Assembly: GCA_043720395.1 (NCBI GenBank)
Contig: JAYSSR010000096.1
Coordinates: 93,615 to 157,614 of the forward strand
DNA length: 64,000 nucleotides
Reading direction: 5' to 3'
From: JANOYY01 sp043720395
GTDB lineage: Bacteria; Actinomycetota; Acidimicrobiia; Acidimicrobiales; JANYDT01
The stretch's first letter is position 1, and every line of letters begins with the position of its first letter. The translations under genes and the position numbers were made by a program. Under the pieces are notes generated by a model. That model was not told the DNA's origin. It ran no database searches and saw only the letters and a program-made list of their open reading frames with translations. Positions 8,075-16,100 of the stretch are shown in pieces.

Positions 8075-9408
8075 GATACGGTCGCCCCGGCACCAGCCGC
8101 AACGTCGACCGCAGCGTTGGAACCGCGAGCGCCGCGCGCGTCCATCACGTCGCCCCAATGACGCCAGAAGCCACGCTGCGGCGTCTCCGCGCTCTTGTCG
8201 TAATTCAGTGTCCCCGACTCGTTCGTGAGTTCGGACTCGAAGCCGCGGTTGAGGATCACCCACTCCGGATTCTTCGCCGCGAGACCGAGCTGGTTGCGCG
8301 CACCGATCTCCCCGTCGTCGGCGATGAGGAACCCGCTCGGACCCATCGCTCCTTCGCAGCGGCGCAGCGTCCGAGAGTTCATCTCCTCCTGTCCGGGCAG
8401 CAGCGCCGGTGCCGTGTAGGCGATGGTCTCGCCGGGCGCGAGCGGCTCGACGACCATGATGTTCATCTCGGCGAGGAACAGGTTCGGGAAGATGAGTGTG
8501 TGCGGCGGACCCACGACGAACGCGGCGCGGGCCTTCGACGGACCGTACGCCGTCTCCATCGCGGCGACGTAGTTCGTGAGCTTGGCGCGCGGCGTGCGCC
8601 CGAACCACACGAACTCCTCGTCGAGCTTGGTGTACTCCTCCGAGTAATCGATCTCGGCGTGGCCCATGCCCATGTCGCGCACGATCACGTCGACCTTCGA
8701 CGGCTGATGCGACACCTTCGCCTCGCGCACCGCCTCGTACACCGACTGGTGCGTGAAGAGCGCGTGGTAGCCGTCCACGTTGTTCTCCATCACCATCTTC
8801 CAGTTGCACTGCTGGCGGTGCTTCATCCAGCCGCCGCTCAGCTCGATGCGACCGGTGGGGGACAGATTGTTGAGTCGGTCGATCGCCTGCGTGGAGCGTC
8901 CGAGGTGCTCCAACAGCGTGATGCCCTCATCGGCGAACGAGGCGAAGATGAACCCGCCGTAGGAGTCGACGCGCGGGCACTTGCTCAGGTGCAGCTCGGC
9001 GCGCACAGCGTCGTGGCGGTCGCCGAGTCCCTGCTTCATCGGGATCGCAACGACCGCGCCATCGTTCGCGTAGATCCACCCGTGATACGGGCATTTGAAC
9101 GACGACGAGTTGCCGCCATCCGCGTTGCAGATCCGATTGCCACGGTGCGCGCACCGGTTGGCAAGCACGTGGACGCTGCCGTCCTTCGCCCGCGACACGA
9201 TCACAGGCTGGCGTCCCATACGGCGGGTCACGTAGTCGCCGTCGGCGACGATCTCGCTCTCGTGCGCGACGTAGACCCAGCCGGTCGAGAAGATCCGTTC
9301 CATCTCCTCATCGAAGACTTCGGCGGACGTGTAGGCGCTGCCGTGCACGCGGTCGGTCTTGACAAGCTCGCCGAGCGTGCTCGTGGGGTGGTTCTCGAGG
9401 ATCGTCAT
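8071..9408 (-). CDS. Ring-hydroxylating dioxygenase, alpha (Rieske) subunit
   Basis: This 445-residue catalytic subunit would insert O2 into an aromatic ring or carry out a related oxidation. The Rieske [2Fe-2S] ligands are Cys86, His88, Cys106 and His109 (CAHRG and CPYHG). The mononuclear iron site shows Asp212, His215 and His220 in the DGYHALFTH segment. No ferredoxin or reductase gene is in the window, so electrons must come from elsewhere. Its ATG overlaps the upstream DUF35 gene stop and its stop overlaps the beta-subunit start. The ring substrate is not deducible, though CoA-ester chemistry around it suggests an activated acid. Confidence 0.95.
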   Translation of the reverse strand: MTILENHPTSTLGELVKTDRVHGSAYTSAEVFDEEMERIFSTGWVYVAHESEIVADGDYVTRRMGRQPVIVSRAKDGSVHVLANRCAHRGNRICNADGGNSSSFKCPYHGWIYANDGAVVAIPMKQGLGDRHDAVRAELHLSKCPRVDSYGGFIFASFADEGITLLEHLGRSTQAIDRLNNLSPTGRIELSGGWMKHRQQCNWKMVMENNVDGYHALFTHQSVYEAVREAKVSHQPSKVDVIVRDMGMGHAEIDYSEEYTKLDEEFVWFGRTPRAKLTNYVAAMETAYGPSKARAAFVVGPPHTLIFPNLFLAEMNIMVVEPLAPGETIAYTAPALLPGQEEMNSRTLRRCEGAMGPSGFLIADDGEIGARNQLGLAAKNPEWVILNRGFESELTNESGTLNYDKSAETPQRGFWRHWGDVMDARGARGSNAAVDVAAGAGATVS

Positions 9409-10043
9409 GGTGTGCCTCCGGGGTTGGTCGTGGGTGCTTGCGAGCTTTTCGGACGTTGGGACACTTCGCCTCGCTCAGCGGGGTGATTCGCCCCAACGTC
9501 GGTGGTGGATTCGTCTGCCGGGACGTTGACCGCGGGGACGCTGACGCCGCCGACGCAACGGAATCCAATCGTGACTGCCGAACCGATCAAGGGGCATATC
9601 GACGTGGCTGCCGTGGTGGTCATCAGCAGACGGTGGCCGCTCTGCAGATCGACGTCGACCACGTGGTACGGCTCGGACGCGAGCACCAGACCCGGTTCGA
9701 GCCGATGCACGGTGGTTGCGGTGTGCACAATCCCATGCAGCGCCACATCGCGCCACACAATGGCTTGCGACGCGCACACATCGCATGCGGTCTGGTCGAG
9801 TTCCAACGGCGTTGAAACGCAGGCAGCGCAGAATGGCATGGACAGGCGACCGTGAGCAGAAGCGTCGTAGAACGGTGCGAGTTCGCCCTCGGTGATCGGG
9901 CGCAGCGACTCGGCGACGAGCCAGTCGGGTTGGGGGGCCGACGTCGGACCGGGCGACGACCCGGTGTCGTGGTTCTCGGCGACGCTGGTGGTGGTGTGGC
10001 CGCCGGTGCTGATGGGGCCGACGGTTACGGCGGTGGTAGTCAT
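9405..10043 (-). CDS. DUF35 OB-fold / zinc-ribbon partner of thiolase-like aldolase
   Basis: This 212-residue protein has a zinc ribbon (CAACVSTPLELDQTACDVC, two CxxC knuckles) followed by an OB fold. In steroid side-chain degradation such DUF35 proteins bind Ltp2-type thiolase-like aldolases and are needed for retro-aldol cleavage of beta-hydroxyacyl-CoA. The neighbouring gene is exactly such a thiolase-like protein. Starts and stops overlap on both sides (ATGA). The last 35 or so residues are not family-like and are encoded in part by a palindrome at 9452-9500, so the C-terminal tail looks acquired. Confidence 0.85.
   Translation of the reverse strand: MTTTAVTVGPISTGGHTTTSVAENHDTGSSPGPTSAPQPDWLVAESLRPITEGELAPFYDASAHGRLSMPFCAACVSTPLELDQTACDVCASQAIVWRDVALHGIVHTATTVHRLEPGLVLASEPYHVVDVDLQSGHRLLMTTTAATSICPLIGSAVTIGFRCVGGVSVPAVNVPADESTTDVGANHPAERGEVSQRPKSSQAPTTNPGGTP
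9452..9500. repeat. Palindromic element inside the 3' end of the DUF35 gene
   Basis: GACGTTGGG and CCCAACGTC are perfect 9-bp outer arms enclosing a GC-rich inner region (TCGCTCAGCGGGGTGATT). The arms match the outer stems of the two elements at 62456-62579, and the inner region resembles that of the element at 43087-43139. It lies within coding sequence and supplies part of the protein's C-terminal tail. Confidence 0.75.
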
Positions 10044-11203
10044 GCGGCCTCCACGTCGAGCACGAGTACCGCATGGTGGTCGATGCGTCCGCCGATGCCG
10101 GTGACCAACGCCGTCGAAGCGTCGGGGACCTGACGCTCTCCGCCCGTTCCCCGCAGCTGAACGATCCCCTCGGCGAGCGGTGTCATCCCCTGGAGGTAGA
10201 AGCCCGCAAGCTGTCCGCCCCCGGTGTTCGTGGGCAGCGTCCCACCCGGCGACGTTGCACCGGAGCGAACTACGGCACCCGCGGTACCGGGCTCGACAAG
10301 GCCGTAGTCCTCCAACAGGCACAGGGTCACGACGCTGAACGGGTCGTAGATCTGAGCGACATCAATATCAGCGCGCGTACGATCCGCCATCGCGAGCGCG
10401 GCGTCGATGGCGGGACGAGCGTTGCCGCCGAACCATGACTCGTTCGGTCCGCGCCGGCGGCGCATGGGGTGGAACTGCGACATGCCCCGCACGTAGATCG
10501 GTCGACTAACGGAGCGGTCGGAACGCTCAGCGGACACGACCACCGCGCCTGCACCGTTGACCGGACGCGCACAGTCGAGGACCCTCAACGGCGTTGAAAT
10601 CATCCGCGAGGAAAAGTAGTCATCGCGAGTCAGCGGTGTCCGCGCCACCGCATCGGGGTTACCGCTAGCCCACGCTCGAGCCGCAACCGAGACAGCGCAG
10701 AGGTCCTCCTCGGAGCCGCCGCTCACCGCGAGGTACCGGGCGGCGAGGAGTGCGTACGTCGGCACCGAACCAAGCAGCCCTGACGCGCGCTCCATGCCGC
10801 GTACCCCCGCATTCCCGCCACTGTGCGCAAACGTCGACCCCGCTGTTCCACCCGCTTGGATGGGAGCGTCGGCAAACACGCACACGACCGTGGTAGCGAG
10901 ACCGGCCTCGATGGCAAGCGTCGCCCTCTGGACCATCGCTGCCGCGGTCGCGCCCTTGATGTCGATGTGCTCCAGGAGGCGGAGGTCGCCGAAGCCGTCG
11001 TGGCGAGCCAGCGCAACCCCGACCCGGTCCGGACGGATGCCCTGGCTGGAGTTCACGAGCAGGCCGTCGACATCGGCCCGTGTCATTCCGGCGTCGGACA
11101 AAGCGAGGCTGATGGCGTCGCTCGCGAGGTCGGCCGCGTCGGGACCCGGTCGCAGTGACATCGGGGTGAGGCCCAGTCCCACGATTGCGGAGGCGCGGGT
11201 CAC
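10040..11203 (-). CDS. Thiolase-like (SCP2/Ltp2-type) aldolase subunit
   Basis: This 387-residue thiolase-fold protein (AIVGLGLTPMS start, VDGLLVNSSQG, YDPFSVVTLCLLEDYG, TNTGGGQLAGFYLQG) lacks the reactive cysteine of true thiolases at the NSSQG position. That pattern is typical of Ltp2-type proteins, which with a DUF35 partner cleave beta-hydroxyacyl-CoA by a retro-aldol reaction. The GTG at 11203 overlaps the preceding stop (GTGA), and its own stop overlaps the DUF35 start. A role in shortening an activated side chain is inference from the family and the pairing. Confidence 0.85.
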   Translation of the reverse strand: MTRASAIVGLGLTPMSLRPGPDAADLASDAISLALSDAGMTRADVDGLLVNSSQGIRPDRVGVALARHDGFGDLRLLEHIDIKGATAAAMVQRATLAIEAGLATTVVCVFADAPIQAGGTAGSTFAHSGGNAGVRGMERASGLLGSVPTYALLAARYLAVSGGSEEDLCAVSVAARAWASGNPDAVARTPLTRDDYFSSRMISTPLRVLDCARPVNGAGAVVVSAERSDRSVSRPIYVRGMSQFHPMRRRRGPNESWFGGNARPAIDAALAMADRTRADIDVAQIYDPFSVVTLCLLEDYGLVEPGTAGAVVRSGATSPGGTLPTNTGGGQLAGFYLQGMTPLAEGIVQLRGTGGERQVPDASTALVTGIGGRIDHHAVLVLDVEAA

Positions 11204-11436
11204 AAGGGAGCGTCCGAATACTCGCCCGTGCGCAGCCACGCGGCGCGCTGGTCGCCGTCGGCCCGGCACATCGCCGACAGCTGGAGCGCGTCGAGGTAGA
11301 TCTGGTCGCCGGTCTCAAGATCCACGATGCTGAGCCTTGCTGCTCTGCCGGTTCGGTCGACCGTGACTCGCACCGCAGCGAACTCGCTGGTGAGGTCCAT
11401 CGTGAGTGCTGGCGGGGTGGGTTTGCTGGCCATCAT
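11200..11436 (-). CDS. Small conserved-type protein heading the oxygenase operon
   Basis: This 78-residue protein has no family I recognise. It contains a strand-rich central part (VRVTVDRTGRAARLSIVD, then DQIYLDALQLS) and no signal peptide or membrane segment. AAGGAGG at 11441-11447 gives 4 bp to the ATG at 11436 or 7 bp to the ATG at 11433; either may be used. It is the first gene of the leftward operon, directly below the palindromic operator at 11479-11496. It may be an accessory subunit of the oxygenase or aldolase, but that is a guess from position. Confidence 0.6.
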   Translation of the reverse strand: MMASKPTPPALTMDLTSEFAAVRVTVDRTGRAARLSIVDLETGDQIYLDALQLSAMCRADGDQRAAWLRTGEYSDAPL

Positions 11437-11478
11437 GGGACCTCCTTCGGTCACGATTCGCGGCGGACTTCCTCGTTC

Positions 11479-11496
11479 CTTGACACAAGTGTCAAG
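11479..11496. promoter_or_regulatory. Palindromic operator, TTGAC-N6-GTCAA motif, site 1
   Basis: CTTGACAC-AA-GTGTCAAG has perfect 8-bp arms. It lies between the leftward oxygenase operon (43 bp away) and the rightward VOC/hydrolase pair (81 bp away). Five similar sites occur elsewhere in the window, so it looks like a shared repressor site. Confidence 0.75.
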
Positions 11497-11577
11497 ATGT
11501 CGCCTGCCACGATAACGGATCACCGTCGGGACTAGCGATCCCGCACGAGCGTCCGCCCGAACTACCGACGAGGCCCG

Positions 11578-12135
11578 ATGCCAATTCTCCCCAACGCGCA
11601 GCTCACCCACATGGGTCTTTACGTCCACGATCCCGTGATGATGGCCGACTTCTACTCCCGCATGCTCGGCCTGTTGGTGGTCGACAAGGGCATGTTCCAG
11701 GGGCGCGATCTAACGTTCCTCAGTCGCTCTGCGAAGGAACACCACCAACTTGTCATCGTGAAGGGCCGGACCGTCGGTCCGGAGGCGAAGGTGCTCGGGC
11801 AGATCTCGTTCCGCGTCGACAACCTCGACGACCTGCGGTTCTTCTTCAACCACGCGGCCACGTTCGCCAACGTCCGAGCGCTCGAAGGACGCAACCACGG
11901 CAACAGCTGGAGCATCTACTTCTTCGATCCCGAAGGCAACTTCGTGGAGATCTATGTGCCGACGAAGTGGGCGGTGTCGCAGCCGTTCCGGGTCGCGCTG
12001 GACCTGACGCTGACCAACGAGGAGATCGAACGCCTCACCGATGAGCTGCTGAAGGATGAGCCGTCGGCCCGACCCGCCGAAGAATGGGAACGAGACATGA
12101 CCGCGCTACTCGCCGCACAGAAGCAGGGACACTGA
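11578..12135 (+). CDS. VOC-family extradiol dioxygenase-like protein
   Basis: This 185-residue protein has vicinal-oxygen-chelate repeats with likely metal ligands in THMGLYVHD (His), HHQLVI (His) and FVEIYV (Glu). Such proteins include ring-cleaving extradiol dioxygenases using Fe(II). It is shorter than the two-domain 300-residue enzymes such as HsaC or BphC. The next gene is a C-C-bond hydrolase type, the usual partner that hydrolyses the ring-cleavage product. It probably shares regulation with the divergent oxygenase operon through the palindrome at 11479. Confidence 0.8.
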   Translation: MPILPNAQLTHMGLYVHDPVMMADFYSRMLGLLVVDKGMFQGRDLTFLSRSAKEHHQLVIVKGRTVGPEAKVLGQISFRVDNLDDLRFFFNHAATFANVRALEGRNHGNSWSIYFFDPEGNFVEIYVPTKWAVSQPFRVALDLTLTNEEIERLTDELLKDEPSARPAEEWERDMTALLAAQKQGH

Positions 12136-13013
12136 TGGACAACGAGGTCGCATACCGCAGCATTTGGACCGAGCTACGAGAGGTCGCGTTCCGACAGGGC
12201 TACGTGGACGCTGGGGGCATACGCACCCGCTACGTCGAAGCCGGTCCTGCCGACGCACCTGCGGTCGTGCTGTTGCACGGCACGGGTGGGCACTGGGAGA
12301 CGTTCGCCCGCAACCTCGGGCCATTTTCGGAGCATTTCCGCACGATCGCGTTCGACATGGTCGGCAACGGGTTTTCTGATCGGCCAGACCAGGGCTACGA
12401 GGTGCCGCTGTATGTGGAGCACGTCGGCGCGGTGATGGACGCCCTCGGTGTGGAGAAGGCGTCGCTGTCCGGAACGTCGCTCGGTTCGTGGGTGGCCGCG
12501 GCCTTCGCGCTCGCCCATCCCGAGCGCGTCGAGAAGCTCGTGCTCATGTCGGTCGCGGGTTTGATCGCGAGCGCGGAGAATATGGCGCGTATCCGCACGC
12601 AGCGGATGGCCGCGGTCGAGAACCCCGACTGGTTCACGATCAAGGCGATGTTCGACCACCTTCTGACGAACGAGAAGGACCGTTTGTCGGACCTCGTGTC
12701 GCTGCGTCAGGCGATCTACCGACAGCCAAGGATGACGCAGACGATGGAGCACATGCTCGTGTTGCAGGACCCGGTCATCCGTGACCGCAACCTGATCACG
12801 GAGGACCAATGGCGAATGATAAGCGCGCCTACGCTTTCGATTGCGTCCGGTGAGGACCTCAGCGAATACTCGAACACGTCGCGTCGCGTTGGTGAGCTGA
12901 TGCCAAATGCAACCGTGGTGGAAATGGCAGGGGTGAAGCATTGGCCCCATTTCGAGGACGCTGCTCGCTTCAACGAGGTGGCAATCGCGTTCTTGCGGGG
13001 CCTGCCGGTCTGA
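12135..13013 (+). CDS. Alpha/beta hydrolase, meta-cleavage-product hydrolase type
   Basis: This 292-residue alpha/beta hydrolase has the oxyanion motif LLHGTGGHWET, the nucleophile elbow GTSLGSW (Ser), an acid in ASGEDLSEY and the histidine in GVKHWPHFED. Its similarity pattern is that of BphD/HsaD-like C-C hydrolases that split vinylogous diketones formed by extradiol cleavage. The ATG overlaps the VOC gene stop by one base (TGATG), so the two are coupled. Functional assignment combines family pattern with this neighbour. Confidence 0.87.
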   Translation: MDNEVAYRSIWTELREVAFRQGYVDAGGIRTRYVEAGPADAPAVVLLHGTGGHWETFARNLGPFSEHFRTIAFDMVGNGFSDRPDQGYEVPLYVEHVGAVMDALGVEKASLSGTSLGSWVAAAFALAHPERVEKLVLMSVAGLIASAENMARIRTQRMAAVENPDWFTIKAMFDHLLTNEKDRLSDLVSLRQAIYRQPRMTQTMEHMLVLQDPVIRDRNLITEDQWRMISAPTLSIASGEDLSEYSNTSRRVGELMPNATVVEMAGVKHWPHFEDAARFNEVAIAFLRGLPV

Positions 13014-13029
13014 TCGACGTGACGCGTCG

Positions 13030-13108
13030 CAGTCGAGCGCGGTCTGCGCAGGCGAGTGCCGTCTGCGCATAGCGCGCGAACCGCGCTCGACTGCGCGAAC
13101 GGCACTCG
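13030..13108. repeat. Interleaved inverted repeats between convergent genes
   Basis: CAGTCGAGCGCGG (13030-13042) pairs perfectly with 13081-13093, and CGAGTGCCGT (13053-13062) pairs perfectly with 13099-13108. The order is a-b-a'-b', so the two stems cross (pseudoknot topology) rather than nest. The element lies between the hydrolase stop and the permease-lipase stop, where a bidirectional terminator would be expected. Confidence 0.8.
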
Positions 13109-13136
13109 ATTCGGCACCCGCTCAGCGGGGGCGTGC

Positions 13137-16100
13137 CTAGCGGGTGGCGAGCGCTGCACGAAGTGCACCACTGGTCCCGGGCCACAGCGTGCCATCACCA
13201 ATTGGCACAATTGCAGCCGGAACGCTCGCGGCGGAAGGCGCCCGCTTGGTGATCCAGCTGAGCACGTCCGGGAGCGATGACAGTGCAACGTCGGCGTGGC
13301 CTGCGCCCGGATATACGATCCGTTCGACGACCGTTCCCTTCTGCTCAAGCGATGCCTGAAGTGTCGCCGAGGTGCCGACCGGAACGAGATCGTCGTCGGC
13401 ACCGTGAATGATCAGAACGGGTGCCTTGATCACGCTCTGTCCGGGCTGATTTCGGTCAAGCGCACTCAGCCACACGTCGGGCACCGGTGACGGGAGACGA
13501 ATCGTGTCGCGTGACGCCGCACTGTTCACCTCCGAGGAACAGTCGGCGTCGAGCCGCTCCGCGAGTGCGATGCCACGAGCAGTGAACACCTCGTCGAGGC
13601 GCAGCGATGGATCGATGGCCCGAAGTCCTCGGGCGACGAGAAGTGCGTATCCTCGCTCCGGAGTCTCCTCGATAGACGCAAGGAGTTCGCGCGGCTGAGA
13701 GGGTGGCGCACCCGCAACCACTCCGACAATCTTTAATCTTGGTGCATAGGTCGGTGCTTCCTGAGCGGCGAAGAGCACTGCATGACCACCCTGTGAGTGC
13801 CCCCAAAGCGTGGTCGTCGTTGAGAGTGAAAGACCATCTATTGATGCCGCGGCGCTCGCGATGTCGAGCACGGAGCGTCCCTCGCTGATTCCGTCGAGAA
13901 ATGGATGCGGCCCATCGGTGCCGAGTCCGGCGTAATCGGTGGCGACAACCACCATTCCCACCTGTACCGCGAGCGTGGCAATCGTTGTTTCGAGAATTCC
14001 GACGTTTCGCGAGGGTGCGCAGCGATCGGCGAGCCCGGTCGTCGGGTGGGCGAAGGACAGTACGGGCCAGCCGCCGCTGGGTGCTGGCTTGTCGGGGGCG
14101 AAGACCAGGCCGCTCACAACAGTCGGTCGATCGTCGCGGATCTCGGAGTTGTAGAGCACGCGCCAGGCTTTCGTCCCGGGGGGTGAATTGACCGGCACCG
14201 ACTCCCGTAGTACACCGGGTTCGGTTGGCGTCGTCGAGGTCGGGACAACGTAAGGCGAGTTGTCGACCGCTGCAGAAGGTGCCCCCGAAGCCGAAGTTGT
14301 CGTCGACGCTGCTCCTGGTGTCGACGCGGGAACAACGGTCGGTGTGACGCGTGCGGCTGCTGCTGCGGGCCCGCCGGTTGGTGCCGTTGCCCGACCCAGG
14401 CCGAAGCCGACGAGAACTCCGGCAAGAACCAGGACGCCGCCGTAGGTCCACGGTCTGTTGACGGCAATCGTTCTGCGGGAGGCTGGCCCGAGGCCGATCG
14501 CCTGGCGTCCGTTCAAGGCGGCGAGCATCGGGAGGCGCGCCGCCCGGCGGCCCGGGATGATTGACGCCAACAGCCCGGTCACGGCGGCCAATACGGCAAG
14601 CAACCCGACAGCGAGCGGCGGAACCGAGAAACGCGACAGTCCCTCGTCGCGAAGCGCCTGCAGCAGTGCCCACGCGGACCCGATGCCGAGCGCTACACCG
14701 ATGGTCACGGCGAGCAACGCGATCACAACGGCTTCGCTTCGCAGCATTGACCGAACCTGGACGCGGGCCATGCCAAGTGTGCGCAGTAGGCCAATCTCGC
14801 GGATCCGCTCGACGACACTCAGCGAAAGGGTGATCGCGATACCCAGAACTGCGATGGTGACGACAAGGATGAGCAGGCCGAGAATCAAGCTGAGAAGCTG
14901 GTCGAGCGAGCTGGTAATCCGCGCCACGTATTGCTTGGGGTCTTCGACTTTGGCGGTCGGATATTTTGCCGCGACACCTTCGATATCGGTCCGAAGTTTC
15001 GCGACATTAGAGCCGTTCTTTGCGGCCAGGTAGATCACGAAGTCGAACTGGTCAGGCACGTGTTTCTCGTAGTCTGCATGCGAGATGGCGAAGTCAAATG
15101 CTATGCCCTGGGCGAAGATGGCTTTGATCCGAAAGGGAACCGGTTCACGTCCGGGAAACGTGAGCTGAAGAACGTCGCCGAAGTTCCAACCCCGGTCATC
15201 GAGTTCGCGCTTCGAGATCGCGATCGTGCCGTCGCCAAGATCCCCGAGCGAGCCCCGCTCATTGTCGAAATCAAGGAGTCGATCAGCCGAGGCTGGATTC
15301 AACGAGGCAATCGGTCGGCCGCCGTTACGACGCACCGCTGATGCCCGGCGAGCGTCACGCTTCGGTCCGTCCACCGTGGCGAACCCGTAGCGAAGACCCG
15401 ACACCGCTTCGACAGACGGAAGGGCCCCGATCTCGTCGGCCAGTGACGTCGGAAGACCGCCGACCCCGAACGAACCGGATCGGACCACGAGATCGCCGCG
15501 AAGCCCTCCACTGACGGCGGTCTTGAGTGACTGCGCGAGCGACGCGTTGAGGATCACGGCAAAGCAGGCGACCGCTGACCCGAGAGAAAGGGCAAGCGCC
15601 GTTGCTGCAGTGCGACGGGGATTGCGTGTTGCGTTGCGGACGGCGAGACCTGTCGTCGCCCCGAACACCTTTCCGACCGGCTCGACGAGAAACCGGGCCA
15701 ACGAGCCAATCGCAGGGGCCAGGAGCACCGACGCTGCGAAGAGCAGGGCAACTCCGATCCCGGTCTGGGTCAGGCTCGGAGCGAGCGCACCGCCACGGGT
15801 GACCAACGTGGCCACGACGAAGACTCCGAACCCAATGAGCGTGCGGCGCAGCAATGGTGGCGGCTCGAATTCGCTGTCGCGCATGGCGGCAACGGGCGAG
15901 ATGCGCGACGCACGTACGGCCGGTGTGACGGCCGCGCCGATGGTGACCAGGACTCCGATTCCGACGCTCCACATCACCGTTGCGCCGCGAACCACGAGCG
16001 GTGCGGGCGGAAGGTCAACTCCAGTCGCCCGGAGCACACCCTTCATCACTTGCGCCAACCCGATCCCTCCGAACAGGCCGAGCACGGATCCGACAATGCT

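Noticed and set aside
8050..9486. 478-codon rightward frame opposite the Rieske alpha gene
   Set aside because: Antisense to a gene with intact Rieske and iron motifs; composition is Arg/Val/His repeats with no family.
11479..11496. TTGACA as an ordinary -35 promoter box only
   Set aside because: The inverted GTCAA half is conserved at fixed distance in six intergenic sites, which a -35 box would not require. A promoter role in addition remains possible.
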